NCBI GenBank assembly: GCA_900548905.1 | Contig: URMK01000009.1 | Span: 62,001-126,000, forward strand | Source of the DNA: an uncultured Lachnospiraceae bacterium | Lineage (GTDB): Bacteria > Bacillota > Clostridia > Lachnospirales > Lachnospiraceae | Length of the DNA stretch: 64,000 nt | Reading direction: 5' to 3' | Shown: piece after piece, positions 44,893 to 52,354 of the stretch | Layout: the number at the start of each line of letters is the position of its first letter | Position numbering within the stretch: position 1 is the stretch's first letter | Program-made: the position numbers and the translations under genes | The notes under the pieces: generated by a model | Databases searched by the model: none | The model's input: only the letters and a program-made list of their open reading frames with translations | What the model was told of the DNA's origin: nothing

Positions 44893-45395
44893 CCGCACGC
44901 TCCTTTCTCCCCGGTTTTCTTTTGATCTGTTATCAACCAAACTGCCGCTCCTGCCAAAAAAACTATAGCTATAACCAATGGTGACCGGATAGCGAGCAAC
45001 AGCTTTCCGGCCTTCGGGATAATGCCTACCACCTTTCCCAGCACCTGTTCTGCCGGCACCGGGTTTGTGTCCCGTATCGTATTGGCATCTCCTTTTGTAT
45101 CATATCCGCCCTCTTCCGATGCCATAATTCTATGGGTAGTCAAAAAACCATCCTCCGAAAATGTGATAATATCCCCTTCCCCATAGTCTGTCTGACGGCG
45201 GATCACAATTAAATCCCCGGCTGATATGGCAGGTTCCATGCTTCCTGAAAGAACGGCAAGATAAGAATACCCAAACAGTACGGGCAGCTCCCGGCCGGAA
45301 AAAACAGACACCGCGAGCTGTAAAAGGACCAAAACCATAAATAAAATAAGGGAAAGTACTCCTGCAGCCCTACCTATTTTCCCGTATTTCTTCAT
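44889..45395 (-). CDS. sipW: SipW-type signal peptidase I (first of two)
   Basis: A 168-residue membrane protease of the archaeal/ER type (S26B). The N-terminal membrane anchor is followed by SGSMEP with catalytic Ser52, TTHRI with His88 replacing the usual Lys, and KGDANTIRD with supporting acidic residues (Asp103, Asp109). A second membrane segment (PLVIAIVFLAGAAVWLI) ends the protein, as in SipW. In Bacillus SipW cleaves TasA and TapA. Here it is followed, with ATGA overlap, by a TasA-like gene. GGAGGAGG precedes the ATG. Confidence 0.92.
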   Translation of the reverse strand: MKKYGKIGRAAGVLSLILFMVLVLLQLAVSVFSGRELPVLFGYSYLAVLSGSMEPAISAGDLIVIRRQTDYGEGDIITFSEDGFLTTHRIMASEEGGYDTKGDANTIRDTNPVPAEQVLGKVVGIIPKAGKLLLAIRSPLVIAIVFLAGAAVWLITDQKKTGEKGACG

Positions 45396-45398
45396 TGG

Positions 45399-47039
45399 TC
45401 AGCCTCCTCCCTCCGCATGAATACGCAAATCCAGCGTATATGTGCCTCCCTGCTTTCCGGCTGCGGTATCCGCCGCATCGTTTCCGCTTTCAAAGGGCCA
45501 TACCCAATCCAGCTGGTAAACGGCTTCCTCTCCTTTTTCCAGTGCCGTATTCAGGGTAAGTATCTTCCCCTCGGTTAAGGAACCCGACTTCGCGTTTCCT
45601 TCCTGATCCCGCCTTTTCAGTGTGAACTGCAGGGGCAGATAGGAGGATGCCGCGGTTTCTTTCAGGTATATTGTAACCGTCAGCTTTTCTTCTCTGGTAT
45701 TTTTCAGCCGGAATAGATAAAAGCCGCTGGATCCTGGTGCGATTCTCCCGCTTTGCCCGGTCTGAGGATTATAGAAAAGATCAATGATACTGTTCTGTTC
45801 CCAGGATACATAGCTGCCGTCTTTCTGTGCCCCCTCTACATACAGACTCCCTTTATCGGTATTGTCAGGAATACCTCCGCCCCCGTCATCACTGTTTTCC
45901 TGGTCTCCGCTGTTCCCGCCTTCTGCGCTCTCTCCAAAAGAGCCGGGATTTGAAGAAGCGCCGGGTATCGCAGCACTTTCCTTTTCGTCTACCACGTTGT
46001 CTTCCGGTCCGGCAGCATCAGCAGGTGTATTTGGTATTGTCGGTGCGTCTGGTTCACCGGCTGCAGGAGGTATTACCGGCTGCGTTATCACATCCGAACC
46101 GTTTGAAGCAACATCACTCCGATCTCCGCTTCCCCCGATAGGAGTTACCGTACCATTTCCTATAACCACCCCGCTTTGTCCCGGCATTTCTGTCTCACCG
46201 TCGGGCGATATAATAACACCGCCCGGACGGATTTGTGTACCGTCCGGCAGCGTTACCGTCCCATCCGCGGATACTTCAATGTCCCCTGCCGAAAGCTGCT
46301 GATCCGTTCGGACCGTATCATCGGCAAGAATAATATAGGTGGTATCATTCTCCTCCCCTCCGGGCAAGACCACCTTCCCGTCCGGCAGATATACATTACC
46401 TCCGGGTGTAACAACAACTCCATCCCGGATGGAAGCCGTACCTGCAGGTGTCGTTACCATACCGTCCCTGTTTGCATACGAAATCCGTTCCGGGTCAATA
46501 AAAAGGGTATGATTATCCAGTTCTATTTCAATCTCCAGTATTCTTACATCAATGGAAAGCTCGATTAGGTATCCGCCTCCGGTTTTCATATCCACGGATA
46601 CGGCTGTTTTAGTACTGCCGTCACGCACGATTTCAATTTCCTTGTGAGCAGCAGCCGTACCGTCACTATTCAGCACATAAATGGTATGCTCCCCTTCCGG
46701 CACACCGGAAAACAGGAACCCTCCATCGGAATTGGTTACCGTACTCAGCGGATTACTGTGAAGTTCCATACTGCGGGAAGCTGCCGGCATTCCATCGGTG
46801 TAGAATACCCTGCCCGTAAGATGTATGGTTTCTTCTGCAGGCGGTAAATCCGGTGACAGCAGAATCGTGTCTATAATCTGACCGAGTGAAGGTGTCCCGG
46901 AGCGATTGCCCAATATAAAGCCTGCAATGCCGGAGGTAACCAGCGTTAACAGCATAAGGAGCAGGATCAGCGGCAGGCCGGAATACCTGTCAGCCTCTTG
47001 CTTTTCTGTTCGGGAGGTACAATTATGTTGTTTTATCAT
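45399..47039 (-). CDS. Membrane-anchored protein with TasA-like C-terminal domain
   Basis: 546 residues. An uncleaved-looking membrane helix (GLPLILLLMLLTLVTSGIAG) is followed by a carboxypeptidase-regulatory/SdrB-like domain (ITGRV-type start LTGRVFYTDGMPAASRSMEL, YTDGGF-type loop). About nine short Pro-Asp/Pro-Gly-Gly strand repeats come next (VTTPAGT, VYLPDGK, VVLPGGE, VTLPDGT), then an acidic/Pro linker and a C-terminal beta domain (IAPGSSGFYLFRLKNTREEK) like TasA family proteins. It could anchor matrix fibres at the membrane, the role TapA plays in Bacillus (inference). AGGAGG precedes the ATG. Four bases separate it from the SipW gene. Confidence 0.75.
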   Translation of the reverse strand: MIKQHNCTSRTEKQEADRYSGLPLILLLMLLTLVTSGIAGFILGNRSGTPSLGQIIDTILLSPDLPPAEETIHLTGRVFYTDGMPAASRSMELHSNPLSTVTNSDGGFLFSGVPEGEHTIYVLNSDGTAAAHKEIEIVRDGSTKTAVSVDMKTGGGYLIELSIDVRILEIEIELDNHTLFIDPERISYANRDGMVTTPAGTASIRDGVVVTPGGNVYLPDGKVVLPGGEENDTTYIILADDTVRTDQQLSAGDIEVSADGTVTLPDGTQIRPGGVIISPDGETEMPGQSGVVIGNGTVTPIGGSGDRSDVASNGSDVITQPVIPPAAGEPDAPTIPNTPADAAGPEDNVVDEKESAAIPGASSNPGSFGESAEGGNSGDQENSDDGGGGIPDNTDKGSLYVEGAQKDGSYVSWEQNSIIDLFYNPQTGQSGRIAPGSSGFYLFRLKNTREEKLTVTIYLKETAASSYLPLQFTLKRRDQEGNAKSGSLTEGKILTLNTALEKGEEAVYQLDWVWPFESGNDAADTAAGKQGGTYTLDLRIHAEGGG

Positions 47040-47080
47040 GGAGATCCTCCTTTTGAAAAACAGATATGTTCAGCCTATGG

Positions 47081-47106
47081 AAAAAGGGGCGGAATCCGTC
47101 CCCTTT
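47081..47106 (-). terminator. Terminator after the main TasA-like gene
   Basis: Minus strand AAAGGGGACGGA pairs with TCCGCCCCTTT (one bulge) and runs into five T residues. It ends 42 bases before the next gene's start, so downstream genes need readthrough or their own promoter; this would give excess TasA-like subunit. Confidence 0.75.
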
Positions 47107-47171
47107 GCCGCGGGCTGGACGCCATCGGCAGATCCGCCCCCGGCACAGGAGGGGCGGAAGCATTTTGGTGA

Positions 47172-47819
47172 TTAGGGAGTGGGAGTAGAAACCACCTGTT
47201 CAGCGGTGATAGAAATAGTCAGACCGTATGTAGGTGCATCTGATCCATAACTGCCAATTGCGGTATCTGCTTTATCAGCCTCATCTGACTCACCAACATC
47301 CCATGTCCACCAAACACGCACTTTTTTAGACTTATCAGAATCCTGCCAACCAATATTCCCCTTAAGGCCTTCTACTATTTTGCTCTGTAAATTATCTTCA
47401 GATTCTATGTCGAAAGACACCGGCTTATCATCTGCTGTTACTTCGGTTAAAGCAAATTTCATTCTAATTTTACCATTATTTGCTGGAGTGATTTTTACAT
47501 CGCTGATTTTAACCATTACCTCACTCTTATTCTCTACAACAATATCAAAGTACCCATAGACTCCCGGAGCAAGCATATTTTCTTCCACGCCGTTTCCCAC
47601 CGGAGCTTTCCATCCAGAAGTAAAAAGGTCTTTTATTTCACTGCCAAACTCAGTCCCATTCCCCTTAATATCCACATCAAACTTCGCCACCGTCGCCGAC
47701 CCTGTTGCCGATACCGTGGTTACATACTTCGCCATAGTCCCGCCTGTCAAACAGGTGGTCACCATGGTCAGCGCCAGTGCCAGGGCGCCAAGACGCGCTG
47801 TATTGGATTTTTTCTTCAT
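47172..47819 (-). CDS. TasA-like major matrix protein (SipW-dependent)
   Basis: A 215-residue exported protein. The signal peptide LGALALALTMVTTCLTGGTM is followed by AKYVTTVSATGSATVAKFDV, a textbook SipW-type junction seen in TasA, CalY and camelysin. The mature domain has MLAPGVYGYFDIVVENKSEV, the conserved strand that precedes the donor region in TasA fibres, and ends YGLTISITAEQVVSTPTP. GAGAGGACGA precedes the ATG. It follows a SipW gene by 165 bases and is bounded by hairpins on both sides. By analogy it is a secreted fibre subunit of the extracellular matrix; camelysin-like protease activity is less likely. Confidence 0.85.
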   Translation of the reverse strand: MKKKSNTARLGALALALTMVTTCLTGGTMAKYVTTVSATGSATVAKFDVDIKGNGTEFGSEIKDLFTSGWKAPVGNGVEENMLAPGVYGYFDIVVENKSEVMVKISDVKITPANNGKIRMKFALTEVTADDKPVSFDIESEDNLQSKIVEGLKGNIGWQDSDKSKKVRVWWTWDVGESDEADKADTAIGSYGSDAPTYGLTISITAEQVVSTPTP

Positions 47820-47847
47820 AGCTATCGTCCTCTCTTTCTGTTTTTCC

Positions 47848-47912
47848 GGGAACCAGACCTGTCTGCACAGACACGGTTCCCGTGTGCCTGCGGCACTCTA
47901 TCCCAGGCACAC
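47848..47912 (-). promoter_or_regulatory. Twin hairpins in the tasA-like 5' region
   Basis: Two adjoining stem-loops without T runs: 47882-47912 (GTGTGCCTG with CAGGCACAC, perfect nine-base arms) and 47848-47881 (GGGAACC with GGTTCCC plus inner pairs). Placed just ahead of the ribosome binding site, they may protect a processed tasA transcript or pause transcription. Inference from structure only. Confidence 0.5.
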
Positions 47913-47984
47913 CTTTCTTACCTGGTACTGTACAGCCCATTTTTGCTCTGTGCCCGCGTTCATGGGCGGTGCATACAATTGTTT

Positions 47985-48611
47985 TTACGGCTCTGCCGAT
48001 TCCGCATTCTCTTTTTCTGTCTTCAGGGCTGTCAGCTCGGCTTCCAGTTCCGCTCTGCTGAGAGCCTCCTTTTTATCCGACCGATAGCGGATCCCCATAT
48101 CCCAAAGGAAAAAAAGAACCAGGGGCAAAACAAGAAAAAGGAGCATGCCTGTTGTCGTCTGCATGAACAATAGGACATTGCCAAGGCCTGCTATACGGCC
48201 TCCTTTCCATATTCCCTGTATCTGATCAGCGGTTACACTGATGCGATCCTGGGCGTCATTGGCATCCCCTTTGGTCTGATACCGTAAAAGACCGTCTTCT
48301 CCGGTTGCTATTGCTATAATGCGGTGGGTGACAGCCGCGCCGGAATCCAGATAGCAAATCACATCCCCTTCCCGGAGCTTTTCCGTCTCCGTGCTGTGGA
48401 TAAAAATCAAGTCGCCGGCACGGATTACCGGTTCCATGGATCCGGATAATACTATAGCAGGTTTTATTCCCAGAACGCCGGGAAGCGCCTCCGGATTTAT
48501 GTAGCTGTCGGCAATCAACAGCAGGTTTATGATAATAACCGGAAGAAACAGCAGGCATAGCAAACCTCCTGTAATGCCTGACAGGGAACGTTTTTTTCTT
48601 TTCTGTTTCAC
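47985..48611 (-). CDS. sipW: SipW-type signal peptidase I (second of two)
   Basis: A 208-residue S26B peptidase: basic N-terminus, membrane helix (GLLCLLFLPVIIINLLLIAD), SGSMEP with catalytic Ser58, AVTHRI with His96, TKGDANDAQD acidic site, second helix (MLLFLVLPLVLFFLW) and a coiled-coil-like charged tail (RAELEAELTALKTEKENAE). The start codon is GTG after AGGAGG. It precedes the major TasA-like gene, so it probably processes that product, while the 44889-45395 enzyme serves the downstream set; overlap in specificity cannot be judged. A hairpin terminator stands just ahead of it. Confidence 0.92.
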   Translation of the reverse strand: MKQKRKKRSLSGITGGLLCLLFLPVIIINLLLIADSYINPEALPGVLGIKPAIVLSGSMEPVIRAGDLIFIHSTETEKLREGDVICYLDSGAAVTHRIIAIATGEDGLLRYQTKGDANDAQDRISVTADQIQGIWKGGRIAGLGNVLLFMQTTTGMLLFLVLPLVLFFLWDMGIRYRSDKKEALSRAELEAELTALKTEKENAESAEP

Positions 48612-48638
48612 TTGTATTACCTCCTAGCCGTATCACAT

Positions 48639-48675
48639 AAAACCGGCGGCAGTTATGAAGCCCGCCGCCGGTTTT
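48639..48675 (-). terminator. Terminator-like hairpin in the sipW leader
   Basis: Perfect 12-base arms AAAACCGGCGGC and GCCGCCGGTTTT with a 13-base loop, ending in TTTTAT on the minus strand, 28 bases before the sipW GTG start. It lies between the 47-codon frame at 48818-48961 and sipW, so it could attenuate sipW/tasA transcription. The short T run makes it a partial terminator at best. Confidence 0.6.
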
Positions 48676-48817
48676 ATATCACGCTGCCGCTTAATCCGCG
48701 GCTGTCCTTTATTTTCCCCCGAAAAATTCTTCCTGCAGGAGGGGGAAGTGCATTCTGTCTCATGTTACGGATGATTGTTTTTACGATAGCAGACAGGCAC
48801 TGCCAATACCGTAATAA

Positions 48818-48961
48818 TTATCCTGCTTTACCTCTCAACACGTCTGCAATACCTCTGCCAACAGATATCATACCGGATTTTTTGCAACAAAAATGACAAC
48901 TATCCGGCATCTGAATTTCATTTGCCAAATCGTCTTTTTTTATTTTAAAAAAAGTATTCAT
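48818..48961 (-). CDS. Small Cys-containing protein, 47 residues
   Basis: The frame reads MNTFFKIKKDDLANEIQ, then MPDSCHFCCKKSG and MISVGRGIADVLRGKAG. It has protein-like composition (amphipathic, charged start, CxxCC centre, glycine-rich end) in an otherwise gene-free gap. A TAAGGA sequence precedes the ATG, but only about three bases away, which is close for a ribosome binding site. It is first in line before sipW2 and the TasA-like gene. It could be a regulatory peptide, a zinc-binding partner of the divergent HTH protein, or chance. Unrecognised family. Confidence 0.4.
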   Translation of the reverse strand: MNTFFKIKKDDLANEIQMPDSCHFCCKKSGMISVGRGIADVLRGKAG

Positions 48962-49051
48962 TTGTCCTTATCACTTATATTTACATCGTTATTATAATTT
49001 ATTGTATATATTATACATTTTAAGAAAATTCCGCAAGCCATCTTTTCAATC

Positions 49052-49121
49052 TGGCAATGCCACTTTTTTGTCATTTAAAATGACATTCTTTTCTTGCCAT
49101 TTTTCTATTCTTGTGTATACT
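49052..49121. promoter_or_regulatory. Promoter of the HTH gene with dyads and repeats
   Basis: Plus-strand promoter TTGCCA (49094-49099), 16-base spacer, TATACT (49116-49121), leaving a leader of about 16 bases. Just upstream are two perfect dyads: TGGCAATGCCA (49052-49062) and TGTCATTTAAAATGACA (49069-49085). The segment CTTTTTTGTCATTT recurs in variant form as CTTTTCTTGCCATTTT over the -35 box. They are likely binding sites of the HTH protein itself, governing both divergent units. Confidence 0.5.
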
Positions 49122-49143
49122 GAAAGCAAAGGAGGGAAATATC

Positions 49144-50646
49144 ATGCAATTTTACGAAAAACTGATTTTCATGCTGAATCTGACACAAACCACAAACCGG
49201 GTGCTGGCTCGGGAGCTGCAGGTGGATCCCTCTCTGATTAGCCGCCTCAAAACCGGTACCAGAGGTGTCCCTCATAACCGTGACCATATAAAAGCCATGG
49301 CCTCCTATTTCGCCAGGCGCTGTACTACCGAATACCAACGGCAGGCCCTGTCCGAGATGCTCGGGATCAAGCTGGCGCTGACCATGAAAAAGGAACAGCT
49401 GGCGGAGATTCTCTATCATTGGCTTTGCGGGGAGTCCGATGAGGTGGGCCGTTTCATGCGCACCTTTGAATCTTTAAATGTGGGGAGTATGGATAGCGGC
49501 CAGAATATTGTTTCCTGCGATTTGAAAACGAGCCACATGGCCTATTACGGAAAAGAGGGGAAACGGGCCGCCGCACGGGCTGTCTATCAGCATCTGCTCT
49601 CCCTTAAGAATCCCTGTACCATTTTTCTTTTTTCGGACGAAGCGGATGACTGGATTTCGGAAGATTATGAATTCCACAGCAGCCTGCAGGGCTGGGGTCT
49701 TACCCTTCTGCAGCTGGGCTTTTGCTTCTGTCAGATTGCACCTCCTGCGGCTTCCGCGGATCTGGCGTTTGAGTCTTTGATCCGGTGGACTCCCCTGTAT
49801 ATGACAGGACGGGTAGATGCTTATTTTTATCCCCGGATCCGGGATAATGTCCACCGGCGCACCCTTGTGGTGGTTCCCGGCGAACTGGCTCTAACCTCCA
49901 ATTCCGTGGCCGGGCAGCAGGACAGCAGCGCAACCATTTTAACTACTGACAGAAGGCTGACACAGGCCTACAATATGCAGTTTCAGAATTATCTCTCCCT
50001 CTGCCGGCCTATGCAGACCATATATAACGAACCGGAAAAGCTGATGCAATGCTTCATCAAATTTTTCTCTTTGAACGGCGGGCGCATCCAGATGACCGCC
50101 ACCTTATCCGCGGACACGGCCCCTCCTGAATTGCTGGCCTGCTGCATGGACAAGTTCCAGAACCCCGACTGGAAAAAGCTGGGGCATCTTTTTTTGCAGG
50201 AGCCGGGGCACATGACGGAAGGCCCGGATTACTTTGAGTTTATAGATATTGCCTATCTTGCCAGCGCGGAGGAAGTCCGCAGCGGCAGCGTTCCTATCAT
50301 CCTGTCTTATTGGGACAAGTATCTTACGCTTTATTACACACCGGAACTATATATCATGCATCTGAAACATATCCTTCATATTCTGGAAGTCTGCGAAAAT
50401 TACCACTTCATCCCTGTGAATACCAGGTTACAGGAAAACGGTATTCTTTTGGTGAAAGACATACAGCAGGCCCTCCTGGTGCGTACGGCTCCGCCGCTCA
50501 CCATATTTGAAATATCCCAGCCGGATATCGTGCAGCTGTTCAGGGAGCATCTGCTAAAAATCGCAAACCGCATCGGTTATACCGGGGTGAGCCGTTCCAA
50601 AATCATGTCACAGATCCGGGAAAGAATACGGGAGCTTCAGGCATAA
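49144..50646 (+). CDS. HTH regulator-like protein of the SipW/TasA cluster
   Basis: 500 residues. The N-terminal 70 contain a Cro/C1-like helix-turn-helix (TTNRVLARELQVDPSLISRL, then GVPHNRDHIKAMASYFARRC). The remaining 430 residues are cytoplasmic-looking, without membrane segments or a recognised domain, and may sense a ligand or partner protein. AAGGAGG precedes the ATG at 49144; the frame is open upstream but unsupported. It is divergent from the small Cys protein, SipW and TasA genes, with dyad repeats between, and is the obvious candidate for their regulator. Ends at a strong terminator. Confidence 0.75.
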   Translation: MQFYEKLIFMLNLTQTTNRVLARELQVDPSLISRLKTGTRGVPHNRDHIKAMASYFARRCTTEYQRQALSEMLGIKLALTMKKEQLAEILYHWLCGESDEVGRFMRTFESLNVGSMDSGQNIVSCDLKTSHMAYYGKEGKRAAARAVYQHLLSLKNPCTIFLFSDEADDWISEDYEFHSSLQGWGLTLLQLGFCFCQIAPPAASADLAFESLIRWTPLYMTGRVDAYFYPRIRDNVHRRTLVVVPGELALTSNSVAGQQDSSATILTTDRRLTQAYNMQFQNYLSLCRPMQTIYNEPEKLMQCFIKFFSLNGGRIQMTATLSADTAPPELLACCMDKFQNPDWKKLGHLFLQEPGHMTEGPDYFEFIDIAYLASAEEVRSGSVPIILSYWDKYLTLYYTPELYIMHLKHILHILEVCENYHFIPVNTRLQENGILLVKDIQQALLVRTAPPLTIFEISQPDIVQLFREHLLKIANRIGYTGVSRSKIMSQIRERIRELQA

Positions 50647-50650
50647 ACCG

Positions 50651-50698
50651 CGCAAAAAAGAGGCCGTCCCCACGGGGATGCCCTCTTTTTGCGCTTTT
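50651..50698. terminator. Bidirectional terminator between HTH and HAD genes
   Basis: GCGCAAAAAGAGG-type arms pair on both strands around CGTCCCC/GGGGATG, with T-rich ends in both directions. It serves the plus-strand HTH gene and the minus-strand LysR/HAD pair. Confidence 0.88.
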
Positions 50699-50773
50699 CC
50701 TTATTTTTCCTATATTCCTATAAAATCTCCTGTTTTTTTCTGACAGCCGTCCCGGGCGGGATATTCAGGCCCC

Positions 50774-51379
50774 TCACGTCTCCACCCCCATCTTTTTCAG
50801 GTCTTCCCTTGCCTGTGCGTAGCTCCGGAAAAGTATCGTATGGATGCCGAATCCGGCTGCCGCGTCCAGATTCTGCTGCATATCATCGAGAAACACACAT
50901 TCTTCCGGCTTGAGTCCGTAGCGGTCCAGCAAAAGCCGGTAGATAGCCGGATCCGGCTTTATTACCCCATCCCGGTAAGAAAGGATGCCGCCGTCCACAT
51001 ATTCCAGGAAATCAAGGGCATCGCTGTTATCACGCTTCACCTTGTCGGAGAAGTTGGACAGCACCAGGACCTGATATCCCGCCTTTTTCAGAGTCTGTAT
51101 CCAGGGAATGGCATAATCCGCTCTGGTGACAATGCCATGCAGACTTATATAGATTTCCCGCAATTCCTTTTCCACCGAAGGGTCATTACGGATAAAGCCC
51201 TCCAGCATCTCTTCATCACTCAGGAACCCTTTGTCAAATTCATGCCAGAACGGGTTATCCACCGTCGCTTTCCCCACCCGTTCCTCGATTTCCTTCGGGT
51301 ATCCGAAGCTGTGCAGAAAATCTTTCCAGCCGAACACTGTGAGCACATTACCGATATCAAATATGATTGTCTTTATCAT
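50774..51379 (-). CDS. HAD-superfamily phosphatase (YihX-like)
   Basis: A 201-residue cytoplasmic hydrolase with FDIGNVL (nucleophile Asp8; second position Gly-Asn as in YihX-type sugar phosphatases rather than DxD), motif II LVLSNFSD, motif III Lys in IKPDPAIY and motif IV FLDDMQQN. A helical cap sits between motifs I and II. Related enzymes dephosphorylate sugar phosphates such as glucose-1-phosphate; the real substrate is unknown. The ATG overlaps the LysR stop (ATGA) and has AAAGGA inside the LysR gene, so the two are coupled. Confidence 0.85.
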   Translation of the reverse strand: MIKTIIFDIGNVLTVFGWKDFLHSFGYPKEIEERVGKATVDNPFWHEFDKGFLSDEEMLEGFIRNDPSVEKELREIYISLHGIVTRADYAIPWIQTLKKAGYQVLVLSNFSDKVKRDNSDALDFLEYVDGGILSYRDGVIKPDPAIYRLLLDRYGLKPEECVFLDDMQQNLDAAAGFGIHTILFRSYAQAREDLKKMGVET

Positions 51380-52281
51380 TGGTATTCCTTTCCGCCTTCC
51401 TGCGTCCTTATTAATTCCAGCAGCCTGCGGGCCGCCGCAGACAGCAGGTTCCCTTTTCCCGTCACCACGCAGAAGTGGCGTTTGGGAATCAATTTATTAA
51501 ACCGGAGTTCAAAGAGCCTGCCGTCCTCCAGATACCCTTCCGCAAAATCCCTCACCACAGTTCCCACTCCCAGATTCCGGAGGGTGAACTGTACTATCAT
51601 ATCGCTGGTAGCCAGTTCAAATTCCGGATTGATACGCACACCGTTTTCCGCCAGGACGCAGTCCATGCAGCTCCTGGTACTGGTATTGCTTTCCAGGGTG
51701 ATGAGAGGCAGGGTTTCCAAATCATGAAAATCCAGGGTTTTGTTTTTATACTGGATAAAACGCCTTCCTGCCACAAAAATATCTTCAATTTCCCGGACGG
51801 TTTCGCTGTGGATACCCTCGCCGGAAAAAGGGGTGCTCACCACACCGAAATCAATTTTCCCGGCTTTCAGGAAAGCCAGCGTTTCCGGGGTGGGCGCATT
51901 GGTCACCATAACCTTTATCCCGGGACAGAGCTCATGGAAACGTTCCAGGTAAGGAAGGAGATAAAAACGCAGGGTCATGTCGGAAGCGCCGATATGGATT
52001 TCCCCCAGCTCCAGGTTCATCATCTGTCTCAGCTTTTTTTCACCTGTTTCGATCTGCTCATAGCCGCCGGCTACATAGGAATACAGAAGTTCGCCCTCCT
52101 TTGTCAGTCTGACGCCCTTTGCACTGCGTACAAAAAGCCTGACGTCCAGCGCCGTTTCCAGAAGCTTGACGGACTGGCTGACCGCCGGCTGGCTGATGGC
52201 CAGTTCCTGGGCCGCCAGGGTCAGGGAACCGTAACGGGCCACATGATAAAAAACCTTATAGTATTCCAGATTCTGGACCAT
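51376..52281 (-). CDS. LysR-family transcriptional regulator
   Basis: A 301-residue regulator with a clear N-terminal winged HTH (SLTLAAQELAISQPAVSQSV, residues about 18-37) and a full periplasmic-binding-like effector domain (GEIHIGASDMTLRFYLLPYL; FGVVSTPFSG; GVGTVVRDFAEGYL), resembling CysL/YwfK-type members. GGGAG precedes the ATG. It lies 73 bases after purA on the same strand and is translationally joined to the HAD phosphatase gene. Target genes and ligand unknown. Confidence 0.92.
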   Translation of the reverse strand: MVQNLEYYKVFYHVARYGSLTLAAQELAISQPAVSQSVKLLETALDVRLFVRSAKGVRLTKEGELLYSYVAGGYEQIETGEKKLRQMMNLELGEIHIGASDMTLRFYLLPYLERFHELCPGIKVMVTNAPTPETLAFLKAGKIDFGVVSTPFSGEGIHSETVREIEDIFVAGRRFIQYKNKTLDFHDLETLPLITLESNTSTRSCMDCVLAENGVRINPEFELATSDMIVQFTLRNLGVGTVVRDFAEGYLEDGRLFELRFNKLIPKRHFCVVTGKGNLLSAAARRLLELIRTQEGGKEYQ

Positions 52282-52354
52282 ACCCGCTCCCTTCCGGCAT
52301 TCTCCGCCCCGCTGCTTTGGCCCCTTTCGTTTCCGCCCTGCGGCAGATCCGCCG

